The translations under genes were made by a program, and so were the position numbers. 60,000 nucleotides of DNA from Tubiluchus corallicola (lineage: Eukaryota > Priapulida > Priapulimorpha > Priapulimorphida > Tubiluchidae): NCBI GenBank assembly GCA_030141605.1, contig JAQGDQ010000001.1, positions 3,012,501 to 3,072,500 of the forward strand, read 5' to 3'. Below the pieces are notes generated by a model. It worked only from the letters and a program-made list of their open reading frames with translations. It had not been told where the DNA came from and did not search any database. This document shows positions 14,287 to 26,659 of this stretch, piece after piece (position 1 is the first letter of the stretch; each line of letters starts with the position of its first letter).

Positions 14287-17200
14287 GTGAGGTCACTTTA
14301 TATTTATAAATTTATTTATAAACCCAATTGTATATTTACAGATGCCAGTATCCTGTGCGTTACATTATTTGCCTGTTTTCAAGCATTTTGCTAATGTTTC
14401 TAACATTTAAATAACACATTTTATACACAATAACGATAAACTTTTGGATATTTGGTTCTTATCTTGTGATCAATGAATTTTTGGATATAGGCGAAAGAAA
14501 TACTGCACCTATGATGTCACCTCCCAGACACGAAAGTCGGAGAACTAGGTCGGCACCTCGGTTACGCTGCTATGGTGATGCAGCTTTTGATGAAATGGAG
14601 CCAAAAGGATGCTGCGGTGTTGCTATGGACCAGACTATTGGTAAGACTAAGATAAGCCTAATATTTACTAATAAACAAAATTCAGTAGAGTGGGTTAACT
14701 AACACCTAGTTCATATGAATGCTTAATTCTCGGATAACCAATATTTATTTTGTAGCCATGGATACAAAACTTTACATTTTGAAATTATCAATTTTTTAGG
14801 TATTCGCTGGTTTGTGGTGTTTGTTGGTGTGGTAGGTTTGACTTGTGTAGTCATTGGAATAATACTGGGAATTCTTGGAGGATTAAATGTGGCAGGATCG
14901 GACTTCGTAACCATTGCTTTGCTGCTCATCGGTGAGTATTAACACATTTTTAAAATATAGAAATTATGAAATTATAAAGACATAGTTTATGCATTGACAG
15001 TAGCATGGTAGCTTTTTTCCTTCTGCAGTGAAAGTTCAATGTACAAGTTGGTAATCATGTGTGATTGGTGTCTATTTAATGTGCGGGGCTTCAATAAGTG
15101 AGACAATTGATAAAAGCACCCATCATAATGACAAATCAAATCAAATTTTGATTTATATAAACATAAAAAATACTATTTTCTAAGGGCTATTAAGCTGACT
15201 CAAGTAACAAAACTAATCCACTGAAATAAACAGACGGAATCTACTGAAATAAACCGACGCTTCTCTGAGATTTACTAGGGTAATGTTTTGATCAAATTAT
15301 CTGAAGCATGTAATGAAAATAGCATGATTTGACATTTTTATCAGAATGCAATATGTGCACCAGCCTTAAAACTTAAGAGTGATCAATAAGTGATCTCCAG
15401 TAGACTATCAATGTATTCCAGCAGATGTAATGCCAATCTCTGTCAGCTCCTAGACTGCAATGGTAATAAAAATTCTAAAGATAAGTCTTGAAATACAGGT
15501 TAAAATATTTGTTTTTTAATTTGACCATCGGCAGGCATGCATACGCACAAACAGCTGCGTACACACACACAGGCACACATGATCAGGGTCTTCCCTACAG
15601 GCAATGATATTATTATACTTTTATGGTTTTTAATAAGTTTTAGGTAATACATTGTCATGCATGGTTAATAAATAATGTACATCTTGTTTAAAATATAGTC
15701 ACTTCCTGCACAATGTAAATATTAAATAGACTGCCTACTGCAGTATGCTTGTAGTAAGGAAATTCTCATTCCGTCCCTTTCTTAACTGTGTAATTATATG
15801 ACCTCATTCGTATTGCATAATCATTAAAGTCGATTGCGTAATTCTGCCTGTAAAAGCCCTAATCTTGCCTTGTTTGTTTTAAAGACTTTACACACCCACT
15901 TGTCTGAGTCATTGCTGAATTTAAAAGTAATTTCATGGAAGATATACATTTCTAGAATCACCATTATCATTGAGACTTTAACTTCAGTATGCGTTCTGGT
16001 TTTCTGATTTATTGGGGTTTGTTTTGCAAATTGTAATGCTATCGTGCCTGAGAAGTAAGGCATATTACTTGTTGATTCTATCATCAACAAATGTTTTATT
16101 AAAATGTTCACTGTTTTCATACCCAGGATTTTTGGTTCCATTGTTGACATTTCAGTTTTACTGAAGCTATTTGCAAACAAAGAGAATAAGAGTCACATTT
16201 AGTTAAGAATATTGAATGAAAGGTCTGTAGATGTTTGTTGGTACAATAATGAATGCATTAATTTATTTTAGATCAAAAGCATGAATAATGTTGTTGTAGT
16301 CAGTTCAGTGTGAATGATCTATGCTGTAAACTGAAAGTATACTTCTGAACATAATAATTATTTATTTTGAATGATTTATAGTAAAATTAATGAGAAGCTC
16401 TCTTCATTGTGAACACAAAAGTAAGGTTTGAGATCTTTACAATAGATCTCACATCCCACGAAAATTTTGTTGATTCAGTGCCTATTCGCACCCTCAAAGT
16501 GTAAATGCATGCTTGGTTACTTAGTGTTTGCTTGAGGTTAAAAGTTTACTTGGCACTTACTCAAAATTTTGAAATGCTGTGTGAAGCTATTATTCTGTTA
16601 AATTAAAACCTGCCCAGCTGTATTTTTGCTTACCTGGGAAGTCTGGATCACTGTTTCCTTGGTCACTTATACAAGAATTGGAATCAAAAACCTATTTATT
16701 GCTGAGGAATTAATTGTATAATGATTTTACTTTTTCTAAGCTGGAACTTATAAATTTTAATTGGTTTAGAGTTAACAATGGACAAATATATTAGTCATAC
16801 TGTTAAAAAGTTATTTGCCTTAATGCACTACTTACATTTAGCTAAATATGTAATAAACATTACTTATATTTTGTTTAGTTGAATAGAGTAACACATTTAA
16901 TTGGCTGTCCAAGTATTAGTACAATTTTTTGATCCATTATGCACTTGAGGAGATGTACTAATTTAGATTCTGCAATACACTGCAGAATGATTCGTTGCAT
17001 TGCAGAATCTACTTATTATTATTAATTTAAGGTTACTTTGACTGCAAACTTTCATATTTCGTGCTGCATGACAACTGATGCAGCTAGCGGTTACCCTGGC
17101 TACAGCTTCTGCAATGCATACCTGTATTAATGAATCGCGCGGCACGCGAAAGTTCAATGCACTTTCTTGCGTACCTGCGCTCATTCACCTGTACGTTATG

Positions 17201-20200
17201 CTGATAGTAGCCTACCTGTTTATTAAATAAAATGCTGCCAGGTGACGAAACTGAAAGTCGCAGGACTAGCGGTTTCGTGGATGTCGTGCAATATTATTAT
17301 AGAGATAAATTACTGTAATTCTTGTACCTTTTTCTACTTTCTTTTCTTTTCGCTGAAGTGTTAGTTAGTAATGGATTTTTGAGATTTTTACAATGACCGT
17401 GATCATGACACCTGTAAGATTATGAGCAGCTCTTTATTTATTAACCAACAGGCTACCGAAAGTTCGAAACGGGCTCGAACAATTTACATAATACAATAGG
17501 GCCCAATTAACGCAATTATAATTATCATAGGCAGTTTGGTATAGTACAGACATTTTAATTTTAGTAATGTTGGTCTAAGAATAAAGCCTTAGGTTTCCTC
17601 CACGGTACACTGTACGATAGTTAGTTTTACGCGGAAGTTTGCTGAAAGGGTATCTATCGTACGTATTTACCAAGTTTTTAGAAAATTTATTTTGTTTTAG
17701 AAACATAAAAAATTACGCAAACGTCGGCTAAATGCAAATATTTGTAATTATTTCACTTTTCTGGCTTGACTTTTCGTGTAATATATCTGAACAGGAGTTC
17801 ATTTTTAGGCGGCCCTGACAATTCCATGTGCAAAGCGTCAGCAAAGTATTCTTATGCCATACTAAATGTACATTGTTTACTAACTTACTTGGACATTAAT
17901 GGCCTTCTTGCAGATGTTTGGCGTCGATTTCGCTCTTCTCGGCACACTTTTAATATGGTTTTGATTCTCGATTCTCCAACACAAGACGGGTACCTTTCGT
18001 TCTACTTCCACTAGATTTGTGCCATACCTTACTGAAAGTTTCTGTTTTCAGCATTGAGTAGATTAAGATCAGCAGAAACCAGATTGAACACAGATGTATT
18101 GGAAAGTACAAAAGTCGTAAAATCGATAAATCTGTCAGCTGTAAGGCCATCACGTTCGTTGCTCTCCCCCTCTCTAAAGTCTCTATTTTAGGTTTTTATC
18201 GATCTCCGTTTACGGAATTCTGCGTCCATGTTAGCATACAGTGGTGGAGCTATTTTCTTTCTTCTAATGGCCGTTTTAACTCTCGGTGCATTGTTTGAAT
18301 ACTAAAAGATTAAGTTATTTTAAGATGAATGTGTAGCGCCGGTATATCAATATATTTAATACAATATAAATACTGTAATTAATATAAATAAATAAATAAA
18401 AATTATAAGGAAAGCAGTTGCAGAACAGAGATGAAATGCACTAAAAAATCAGTCGAGCAAACGCATTCTTGGATTACTTTACTGTGGGCCTTTGAGCTAG
18501 AGCCGCTAGACGTCGCTCGAGATTGTCACATGCTCAGAGTGGTTGGCCTTGCATAAACCAAACTTATTCATTTTTTCGCCATGACCATCCTGAAATCCGT
18601 GCCTTATTTTTCACTTATTTTACCTAAACAGTTTTTAATGTGCTCTACCTATGTGCTGCCTCTCTACCGCAGTTTAAATGGTAGCGTTGCATATGTAATA
18701 TTATAGTTTAACCTGCGTTTCTGCGAGCGTTGCACATTGCAAGCCTTTCTTAACTATTATTGGTCGCAAAACAGCAGATTGCGAATTCACTCAGCCGCCT
18801 CCGAGATAAATGCTAATATTAGTCTTTTGTCCGCATTCGTGGTTCACAGGCGTGTTTCTCTTTTTCTGATTTTGAAACCCGAAATTTTCTTTGGCGTATT
18901 ATTTTTAGCAGTTTCGTAAAAAAATTCATTCTCGATTTCTGGGTTCGTCTTTTTACTTTTTGCATGTGTGTGTTTTCTTTCCAGAGAATGACTTGTTACT
19001 GAGCTTTTCATAGTAAAACAACTTGATTTTTATGCGCCTTCATCGCAAGTTATCTATTGTGTGGTATGAGACGCCTGTTCCTTCCTGGTTTCAAATTTAT
19101 ATGGCCTCTGTATGCGTCACCGAATTACCCAACCCACCATCTGCTGTGATTTTCCCACGTATACCATTGGCTCATGACCAGAAATGTAAATAAAATTGTA
19201 AAGAGTGAAGTTCGGACCACTATATATTTTTGTAATAATAATTGTCAGAAGCTAAGCATGTGCTTTGTTCTTTTTCATATAGTGTTGTGTTGATTGCATC
19301 TATTGGGAAATCTTTGTGGTCATTAAGAAATGCTTGTGTGGTTATTATGAAATATGTGGTACTAAGTGCTAACAACGAGTTTTACAAATTCGTTAAGATA
19401 TTATTTGTCCTCTGCTATTCGTATCATTTATTATCACTTGCATGTGTGCGAATGTAAAGGTGCAAATGTGTCGACTTCCTAGTGTTCCCACCCAACTTGG
19501 CCTAATTTGTCAGCATTCAGAGGCAGAATATATATATGCAAATAAGCTTGCACGTTTTCATTTGGGCGAGGAATAGTTGGATGATCATATTTTTGCTTTC
19601 TGAAGGTTAAGTGACATCGAGTCCAGTTACATAATTGATGAGACCTCCTGCAAAATTGAACTAAACTGGCCAGTTTTTCATGTTGCCTGGAGTATTTTTT
19701 CTTAAAGTGGGACCTTATGTACCGAGAGGCATAGCTCAATGGTAGCATGCTTCCTACCCGGCAGGTCGCGGGTTCAATTCCCAGCCGAGTCATACCGTAG
19801 AGACAAAGACTTATAAATGGTACCGCTGGTTCTTCGACCAAACACGCGGATTTGTCGAAGTAACATACGGGTAATAAGAATAATCTGGATCACCTTGGAA
19901 ACAAGTATTGAGTTAGTTAAGGTGTTATACCTTTGACTATGTCCTAAGCGAAATTAATAATAATAATAATAATAATAATAATTTTTTACTGTGGGAGAAT
20001 TATTCTTGACAAAGAGCTTGGTTCTGATCCCACATCAACTGTTTGCGTTAAGTAGTGCTTTGAGTGCTTAAGAACTTGCAGAGTGTTGAACTCTGTAAAA
20101 AATATCGACATATTACGCATAAAACATAAATTCATTTTTACTGTGGTAAAGCAGTGAGAAATGGACTAATGTGCATCGCAAGTAAATTTGTTTACTTAAT

Positions 20201-23200
20201 TCAGCGAAAGTTCAGTCTCCGCATCCCAGCGCGTTAGCTTAGCCTTGGTGCAATGAACTTGTTCCATTAATAATTAAAGTAATATCAGTTATTCCCAGGT
20301 GTACCTTGACGCCGAGTTTGCACGTTGAAGTAATAAATTTGTCAGTAAACGTTTTCCAAACTAATGGCGGCTTCTTCAAAGTGCCATTGATTCAACATTT
20401 TGTCGTGTGAAAAAATTAAAAAAATCTTGCTGGCCTTACTTGGCCTCTCGGTTCGGTTTCTGTCTATTTTAGTTACGACTATGTAATCTATAAATTTTCG
20501 ATGTAGTTCATATACACTGTTTGTGAATAAAGCAGAATTGGTGTTTTATGTTGCACATGTAGGCACAGCAAATTTCTCTATGTGACTGTAGTAGCTGGCC
20601 CTTCGACTGCTAGTGGGTTATTGTTGAATTTAAAATATGCCTTCCATCCTAAATTTAGTATGCTTTAGCACTTTCACATTTCCGGTTTGCACTGTTCGTG
20701 CATGAACCAGTATACATTTTTATATCATGATTCGTTTGTGCTATCGTCATTTATCAAAATGTCTTTGAGAAAGTCGACAATAGTTACTTACAGAGCACTC
20801 GTAGCCTACGTGCACACAAATCCTTACAACAAACAAGGAGCTCAGCTCTTTCGCATAAATTTAAAATTTTCAACTAGGAAGTGTTTTGATAGAGAATGAG
20901 TTAAAGCTAATGCTTTATTGTTGTTTCGCATTCAAAACGAAAATTTGTAAAGGTATCGCTTTGGCCTCCTTATTAGTATTCATATGGAAACAGCGTCTAC
21001 AAACAAGTTTCTGTTACCTGCAATGGATTTCAAAGTTTATGTGATTAGAATGTAATATTCAGATTTTGTTTGGTGTACATACGTGTGGTAAAGATGTCTG
21101 TGTTTAGGTTTACTAAGATTTATTTGGTTTGAAACAACCAACCAAACAAGTTTGCTAGGGTCAATCACGTGATTAAATTGTTTGGGGTGTGTTTTAAAAT
21201 TTCCTGGACTGTACAAACGTGAAGTTTTTCTTCAAATTTCAGAACTACCCGCATAGTCCCAATGTTCTAAAGTTTCCAAACACATTAATCAGTTAATGAA
21301 GCTATAGGAGTGCGCATCTGTGAATATGCAGTTACACAGCGTATGTGTTTGTCGTAAAGCTTTATGTCTTCAGATGCCTATTACTCTAGGGAAGGAACAC
21401 AGTTTCTTTTGTGTGCGTCTTCTAACTGTTATTAGCGTCATAGAGAGGCATGTGGCCAGCCGAACTAGTCTTAGTAGCAACACAAATGTGATAAACTGGG
21501 GCTTAAAGAAGCTGCCTCGAAGAGGCGTTCAAATAAAACAGTCATCACCTAAACATTGCATTCGATGTTGGGGAAGCGTTTACACAATGGGCTAATGTTA
21601 ATATTGTATGATATTACAAAATCCAAGCTGCTTATGTGAAGTACTTGCATGTCATAAATTACCTCGTGGTTTACAACCGCTGTAATTTAAACGGGTGCGT
21701 AATTGCGTTTATGTATTTAGTGAAGGTGTAATATTTGAATATAAATAATTAAATGCAGAAGTAAATTGGAGCAGCCGCTTAATGAATTTTAATTCGATTC
21801 TTAGTACGCTATTCTCGTGCTTAAAAGCAATAAATTAAAGAATAAATTGAAGGACTTACAGTTGGACGAGAAATCTTTTTTGATTGGCATTTATTGTTGG
21901 CGAAGAACTAATGAAAGGTGTAATCTCAAAATCTCTAAACATTCCTGTTAAATAAAAGTACCTGTTCTTTCTCGTTTTATTTTTGTCAGCGTCAATCTAC
22001 TGCGTGTAGTGTGGCAGAGGCAAATAATAATTATCATAAATAATAATACTGGTATAGATTTAGTGACCTACCTGCAGCCTTACATTGTACTATCTACTCT
22101 TTGATTGTGCCTGCACAATGCGTTCGGTCGGAAGTTAGCGATTTTCTATTTACATGTGGTAACTGCAACAAAATTGCTCCGTTTTTGTAAACTAAACAAC
22201 TAGGAAGTTGTTGTTAAGAGGCTGAGAACATAAATCGCGCGCAATTGACGCGGCAGACCCACAATACAAGTTGGTAAACTATTTGACGCCATATATACAA
22301 CATAAATGAATTGTGAGGAAGAGCACGGAAAAGATTTGTGTCTTTATTACATACACATACAGGGAAAAAGTAGTGCGGTATAAATTATTTCAGCACCTGC
22401 GAGAAGGAAAGTCAAAGTTTCGTTTTGTAATGTGGTGCTTGCGATGTTTAAGATATAAAATGAAAATGCGACAAATTTAAGATAATTAGCTGCTTCCACA
22501 TCCATAACTGATTTTTTCTAAAACGAAAAATGTTTAGTTCATTTTGCTGTTGACCCAGTTGTGTGTCTAGGTTGGGCCTACTTTTGCCCGTTTATGACCT
22601 TTTCTTAATAATACCTACTCTAAAAATTCTTACAAGTAGTTTGTAAGCTAAAAGCATATGACAATTTAATTTGCATAGTAATTAATGAGCATAGTATAAT
22701 CTGTCAAATCTTACTTAAATTAAATGATGGCATGACGGTACGTTTTAACTAATTTTGTTATTTCTGAATCATTGTTTTATTTGATATTTTTGACATTTTT
22801 TTTCTGATGCTATTGATGCATCTTTAATCACCAGTTTCACTCTTTCAAATCTTATCTGGACCAGGTGTTATGTCTGAGGACCAGACTGGACTCAGGTTAT
22901 TCTCGGACAATGCGGCCATTGTAAACTTGTTCCTCAGTCCCTTCTGTTTAATTACTTGACATAATTGTTGCGCATCAAAAACATCGACAGGTAGAACTTG
23001 TGACATAATTTTTAACTTACTTGAAATCACATGTTTTAATCTTAATTGTGCATGTAAGCGAAACACAAACGCAGTGAGTGCAGATATTTGTCCATTATTG
23101 TTGCTGCTAAAGTTCTAAATTCTATAAACCCAGCAAGTCATTAAGAATGTTTTTATTGTAATTAATTTTCAGGCGTTGGTATGGTTCTGACTACAGTCAG

Positions 23201-25420
23201 CGGTGTGGCTTGGAGGTTGACCTCTCCAAATTCTCCCAACTGTAGCTGGTTGCTCGGTTTTCAGCGTCGTCGATCATCGAACCATGATGAAGTATTTACA
23301 ACCAGAAGATGGTCGTCAACTAACGGCCGAGGAGGACATCCATTTTCTGGTAAGCTTCAGAATTGTTTTAATTTTTACGGCAGTTTCCTGTTATAAATGC
23401 TGGAAGAATGCACGTCGTAATTATGTGTGACTGACTGCACGCATTTTAATATTGCATGGATTCATGGCATCATTTCGATCGGCTACCACCCATATTTAGT
23501 CAAGTTTAATTTAAAAGCAGCAAAACAGAGCTGAACTAATGATAAAATAGCAAAATATAAAGCAAACTGACCAAAAAAATTCACACTGTAAATCCCATAA
23601 CAATTAAGAAATAGAACTACCTGCACTGAATCATGACATCCAAGACCAATCGCAAAGCAATCAACCAAAAAAAAAATCGCACACACACTCTATAGGAGAT
23701 TCTGATATATTACCGTGTGACACTATTTCTGACTTGTGTTATTGGAAGTTGATTTCTATGCCAGGTGATCATGTCATTGTGGAGAATTCCGATGTAGATC
23801 ATTTTGGTTCTCTTTAGACGTCATGTCCCATAATAGTTATAATATGGCAGCATTTTAACTCTGTAGAATATTTTTATTTTTTACAGCAATGATGTATCCA
23901 GAGTTTGAATTTCGGTCTCCTCCACCTTCATATCAGGCTTCCATGCAAGACTATAGGTTAAGACTTATGTGGGAGCATAATAACACTGAATATGGTTATC
24001 ATAACCGATCGCCCCCACCCACATACAGGTAAGTCAGGAAGAATAACTCTTGGCTTTATAGCTGTCTGTAATGAGTTGCCCATACGTAATTTAGTGTGTG
24101 AAATTAGGACTAACGTACAGACTTGATTATTGGAAAGTTTTAGCCAAACATTTGACTTATATTTGTACTGAAATAGCTGCCCCACACCCTCTGTTAATAA
24201 TATTTAATGAAAATTACATATTTAACAGGTCGGTTTTAAATGCAAGTCGTCCACCATTGGAAGTCCAGTCAAATCAATGTCGTAATACATCTCTGCCGCC
24301 AAGTTACAGGTAAAATCTCGTTTTGTTTGTTAATTAAAAATTGCACATTTTTACAAGTTTGCACATCTTATACTTAGCCTATTCAAAAGCTAAATTGATC
24401 TGTTCAAAAGTGTGGTGACTCTTAGTTTTTATTTAAAAGCTTTAGCACTAAAAACCAGCAATATTAGGCATAGTTGAAGGTTAGTGGATGTAACATTATT
24501 TTATCTTGCAGCACTACTAATTTACTGGTTACTTGGTAGTCACTGGTTGTGAATTCCTGTAATACATTTGTTCAAAGGCATGCCAATTTATTGTACTAAA
24601 TTTCAAAACAACAGGTTGAGTGCATAGATACTTTTAGCTGGTCTAATGTAAGCCAGGTAATGATGTCTTTTATGCAGTAAAAAATTGCTTCACAGATATA
24701 TTTTTTGTTACTGTCAGGTCCCATGAAAGTATTGCTGGTGTACCGGCAACAAGAGCCAGAGGAAGCTTGGAGAATGTTCATATTTCGGTGGCTCATGGAT
24801 CTGGTCGAGCTTGTGCTCGTACATTCATCAATAGTCAACAACCTTCACATGCTGGTGCTGGAGAACCTATCAATTCTACAAATAGCCAGTCATGTAATGC
24901 ACGATTGATCAATGACCTGCGTTCTGGTATGAGTATTGAAACTCCAGAAACTGTCCTAGATGAACAAAGTGATCAAAACGTTGAGATTAACAGTGTGCAT
25001 GCACATGGTGGTCATGAAGATGAAATTGTCAGACATGTGGGTAATAATCATTGCCTTGAAAGAGAAGACAGAACTATAAGCGAATTATCTGCAGGAGTTA
25101 CTTTATTACATTCAGACTTACAAAATGCACCAGAGATAGAACAAAGGCAAGAACAAACTTGTCAAAATCAAAGCTTGCCTGTGCTGTCTGAACAAATTCG
25201 CCAGTCTATCTTTCCCCGCACAACTGTTAACCCGCATACAGGTAACATTGTTTATAAAGATGCTTCTAATTATCAGGGTGGCTATGCAGATAACTGTATT
25301 GACACAAACATGCAGTTTGCTTCTAATAATGAAGCAAGTTTACAAAACGAGGACCAGTCGGGCAGCGTTGTTTCATTGTTAGACTTGTCGAGTCTTTGTG
25401 GAGCTATTACCCAATTATAA
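12810..25420 (+). CDS. Two-pass membrane protein with three PPxY motifs (gene span, 7 coding exons)
   Basis: Joining 12810-14286, 14491-14640, 14800-14931, 23173-23349, 23887-24028, 24229-24309 and 24718-25420 gives one open frame of 953 codons plus stop, with GT-AG ends and matching phases throughout. Residues 1-540 are Ser/Thr/Asn-rich and probably disordered. Two hydrophobic segments follow at about 547-571 and 578-598, separated by only a few residues, so both long tails should face the same side. A Cys-Cys pair lies just before the first segment. After the membrane part come Arg-rich sequence and three WW-binding motifs: PPSY 658-661, PPTY 689-692 and PPSY 716-719. Such motifs recruit Nedd4-family ubiquitin ligases, so an adaptor or substrate role at a membrane is a reasonable inference. 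I do not recognise the family. An in-frame TAA in the 30 bases before the ATG supports the start. Confidence 0.85.
14491..14640 (+). CDS. Coding exon 2 of the PPxY membrane protein
   Basis: Starts after GATATAG and ends at GTAAGA, phase 1 on both sides. It encodes an Arg-rich stretch (HESRRTRSAPRLR) and the membrane-proximal GCCG motif, whose cysteines are plausible palmitoylation sites. Confidence 0.85.
14800..14931 (+). CDS. Coding exon 3: first membrane segment
   Basis: Starts after TTTTTTAG and ends at a GTGAGT donor, phase 1 on both sides. It encodes IRWFVVFVGVVG followed by a Gly/Ile/Leu-rich helix, a short turn (NVAGSD), and the start of the second helix. Confidence 0.88.
16964..17011. 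repeat. 13-bp perfect inverted repeat
   Basis: TAGATTCTGCAAT at 16964-16976 is matched by its exact complement at 16999-17011, with a 22-base loop that contains a further partial copy (TGCAGAAT). It lies in an intron and may be the remnant of a small foldback element. Confidence 0.6.
18052..18305 (+). CDS. Candidate last two exons of a small tail-anchored-like protein
   Basis: After TTTTCAG (18050-18051) a frame is open from 18052 to a GTAAGG donor at 18141; only phase 1 is free of early stops. A 51-bp intron would lead to 18192-18305, phase 0, ending in TAA. The joined peptide is polar and helical (SRLRSAETRLNTDVLEST) and then strongly hydrophobic (AYSGGAIFFLLMAVLTLGAL) up to the end, like a C-terminal membrane anchor. 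Tandem AATAAA copies follow 85 bp later. No upstream exons and no family recognised; the intron is short for this locus. It lies in an intron of the PPxY gene, same strand. Confidence 0.3.
18391..18400 (+). terminator. AATAAA cluster after the candidate 18192-18305 exon
   Basis: The sequence AATAAATAAA follows a further AAATAAAT-type run, about 85 bp downstream of the TAA. It would serve as a poly(A) signal if the small membrane-protein exons are real, but it could also be simple AT-rich repeat. Confidence 0.3.
19720..19985 (+). mobile_element. tRNA-derived SINE with (AAT)n tail
   Basis: An A-box-like TAGCTCAATGGTAGCATG and a B-box GGTTCAATTCC are spaced as in a tRNA, but the D-stem and acceptor stem do not pair properly, so this is not a working tRNA gene. 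The CGAGTCATACC after the B box and ATAAATGGTACC further on resemble tails of common invertebrate tRNA-SINEs (from memory). The element ends in a run of AAT units at 19954-19982. I could not identify target duplications. Confidence 0.65.
23173..23349 (+). CDS. Coding exon 4: second membrane segment
   Basis: Starts after AATTTTCAG, ends at GTAAGC, phase 1 on both sides. It completes the second hydrophobic segment (VGMVLTTVSGVAWRL) and continues into a basic tail containing RRRSSNHDE and a Gly/Arg-rich end. Confidence 0.85.
23887..24028 (+). CDS. Coding exon 5: two PPxY motifs
   Basis: Starts after TTTTTTACAG in phase 1 and ends at GTAAGT in phase 2. It encodes SPPPSYQASMQDYRLRL and then SPPPTY-R at the exon end. 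The two Pro-rich motifs are 30 residues apart. Confidence 0.87.
24229..24309 (+). CDS. Coding exon 6: third PPxY motif
   Basis: An 81-bp exon, phase 2 on both sides, so it could be skipped without shifting the frame. It ends in LPPSY-R, the same position relative to the splice site as the motif that ends exon 5. Confidence 0.85.
24718..25420 (+). CDS. Coding exon 7 (C-terminal) of the PPxY membrane protein
   Basis: Starts after TACTGTCAG in phase 2 and runs 234 codons to TAA at 25418-25420. The encoded tail is polar, rich in Asn, Gln, Ser and His, ends in a short leucine-rich stretch (VVSLLDLSSLCG), and has no recognised domain. A start codon at 24767 lies inside this exon but is not needed. 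Confidence 0.85.
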
Positions 25421-26106
25421 ATAATATTCTTTGGATAAAATCATTTATTTGTGACAACCATTAGGGTTATGAGGTCTAATTGACAGTTTATAAAAAAGTC
25501 TTGTATTTTGGTAACATGCATGCAGTTTGCACTCACTATATGTATGTTACACATGTACTGTCAAAAAGGCTTATTTACATATTATATAATTTAATATGAA
25601 AATAATAATAATAATTGTATAGGCTTTTTTCTTTTTTCATTTATATGCATTGTGCAGTGCAATTAATGCTTGTACTCATTATTGCTGATCACTGAGGTAA
25701 GTAATGCTGTAACTAGAAATACATAAATATGTAAACAAAAGTGATAGTTGCCATAGATGTTTGGTATATCGTAGAGAAAATTGTTATAATTATTATGTAT
25801 TTAAAAATCGAGTGTCTTCCAGATGGCTGTCAGTAATGTTTAAATAATATGAATGTAGAAATCAGTATTGTTTTTATTGTTTTTAGGTAGTCATCATTAT
25901 GTTGTGTTTGTGAATTTCAGTTCATTGTAACAAATATTATGCATAAATGTAATACATAAGCTACTTTTCCAAATTGAAATTTATATTTGGTATTCTACAT
26001 TGAAATTTATACATGTCTAATGTAGTTGAGTGTATTATGGCAATTCACTGATGTTAAACATGAATGATAATGAATGTGACAGTGACTTGCAGAGCAACTT
26101 AGCCTC

Positions 26107-26112
26107 AATAAA
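26107..26112 (+). terminator. Candidate poly(A) signal of the PPxY gene
   Basis: This is the first canonical AATAAA I find after the stop codon, about 690 bp downstream. Another lies about 25 bases further on. The intervening 25421-26106 is AT-rich with no credible gene, consistent with a 3' UTR. Confidence 0.4.
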
Positions 26113-26659
26113 ATTAGGTCTGTTATGTAAAATAAAACCTAAAAATCTCAAATTAATTTTTGTTGTTGTTTGGACAATAATTAATAATAGCAGTTTGCTT
26201 GATTTGATCGTGGATCTTCTATTAGTAGAAGATTTTGTTTTTGTTACAAATCCTAAAAACAGTTATTGTCACATCTGTTCACTTTCAATTAAAACGGAAT
26301 TCTCTGGCCCTTGTGCAGTAGTGAGTGATTCTGTGTGGAAGCAGTTACTGGGAATTTTATAGCAGTATCATTTTCTTATTCTACCATAAATCTGTCACTT
26401 TGAGAGTCAAAAATTTATTTAGAACTTGATTTCATACTACATCTGAATATTAACAATACTAAACTTGAGAACAGTTATCATTTCAGTAGCTCACTATCGT
26501 AATTGCATAAGCTCATTTCGTGACACCTGATACTAAAAACCATTTCAAATTAATCAATCAATTTATTTTGTTCCAGGAATACATATAAGTTATATATTAA
26601 TTGTATATAAGTTTTATTTACCTTGTTTTTTTGCAAAAGGTGGAAATAGACTTACATGC

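Larger units (their letters stand above)
14932..23172 (+). other. 8.2-kb intron 3 of the PPxY gene
   Basis: GTGAGT to TTTTCAG, splitting the second membrane helix. It contains a tRNA-derived SINE (19720-19985), a 13-bp perfect inverted repeat (16964-17011), and two candidate exons of another membrane protein with an AATAAA run (18052-18396). The rest shows nothing I can identify. Confidence 0.8.

Noticed and set aside
15824-16180. 118-codon minus-strand frame in an intron
   Set aside because: No domain, no acceptor/donor context and no recognisable repeat; cannot be told from a chance frame.
19726-19800. tRNA gene
   Set aside because: A and B boxes are present, but the D and acceptor stems do not pair, and SINE-like sequence with an (AAT)n tail follows.
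26030-26362. 110-codon + strand frame after the PPxY gene
   Set aside because: No recognisable content and it overlaps the likely 3' UTR and its AATAAA.
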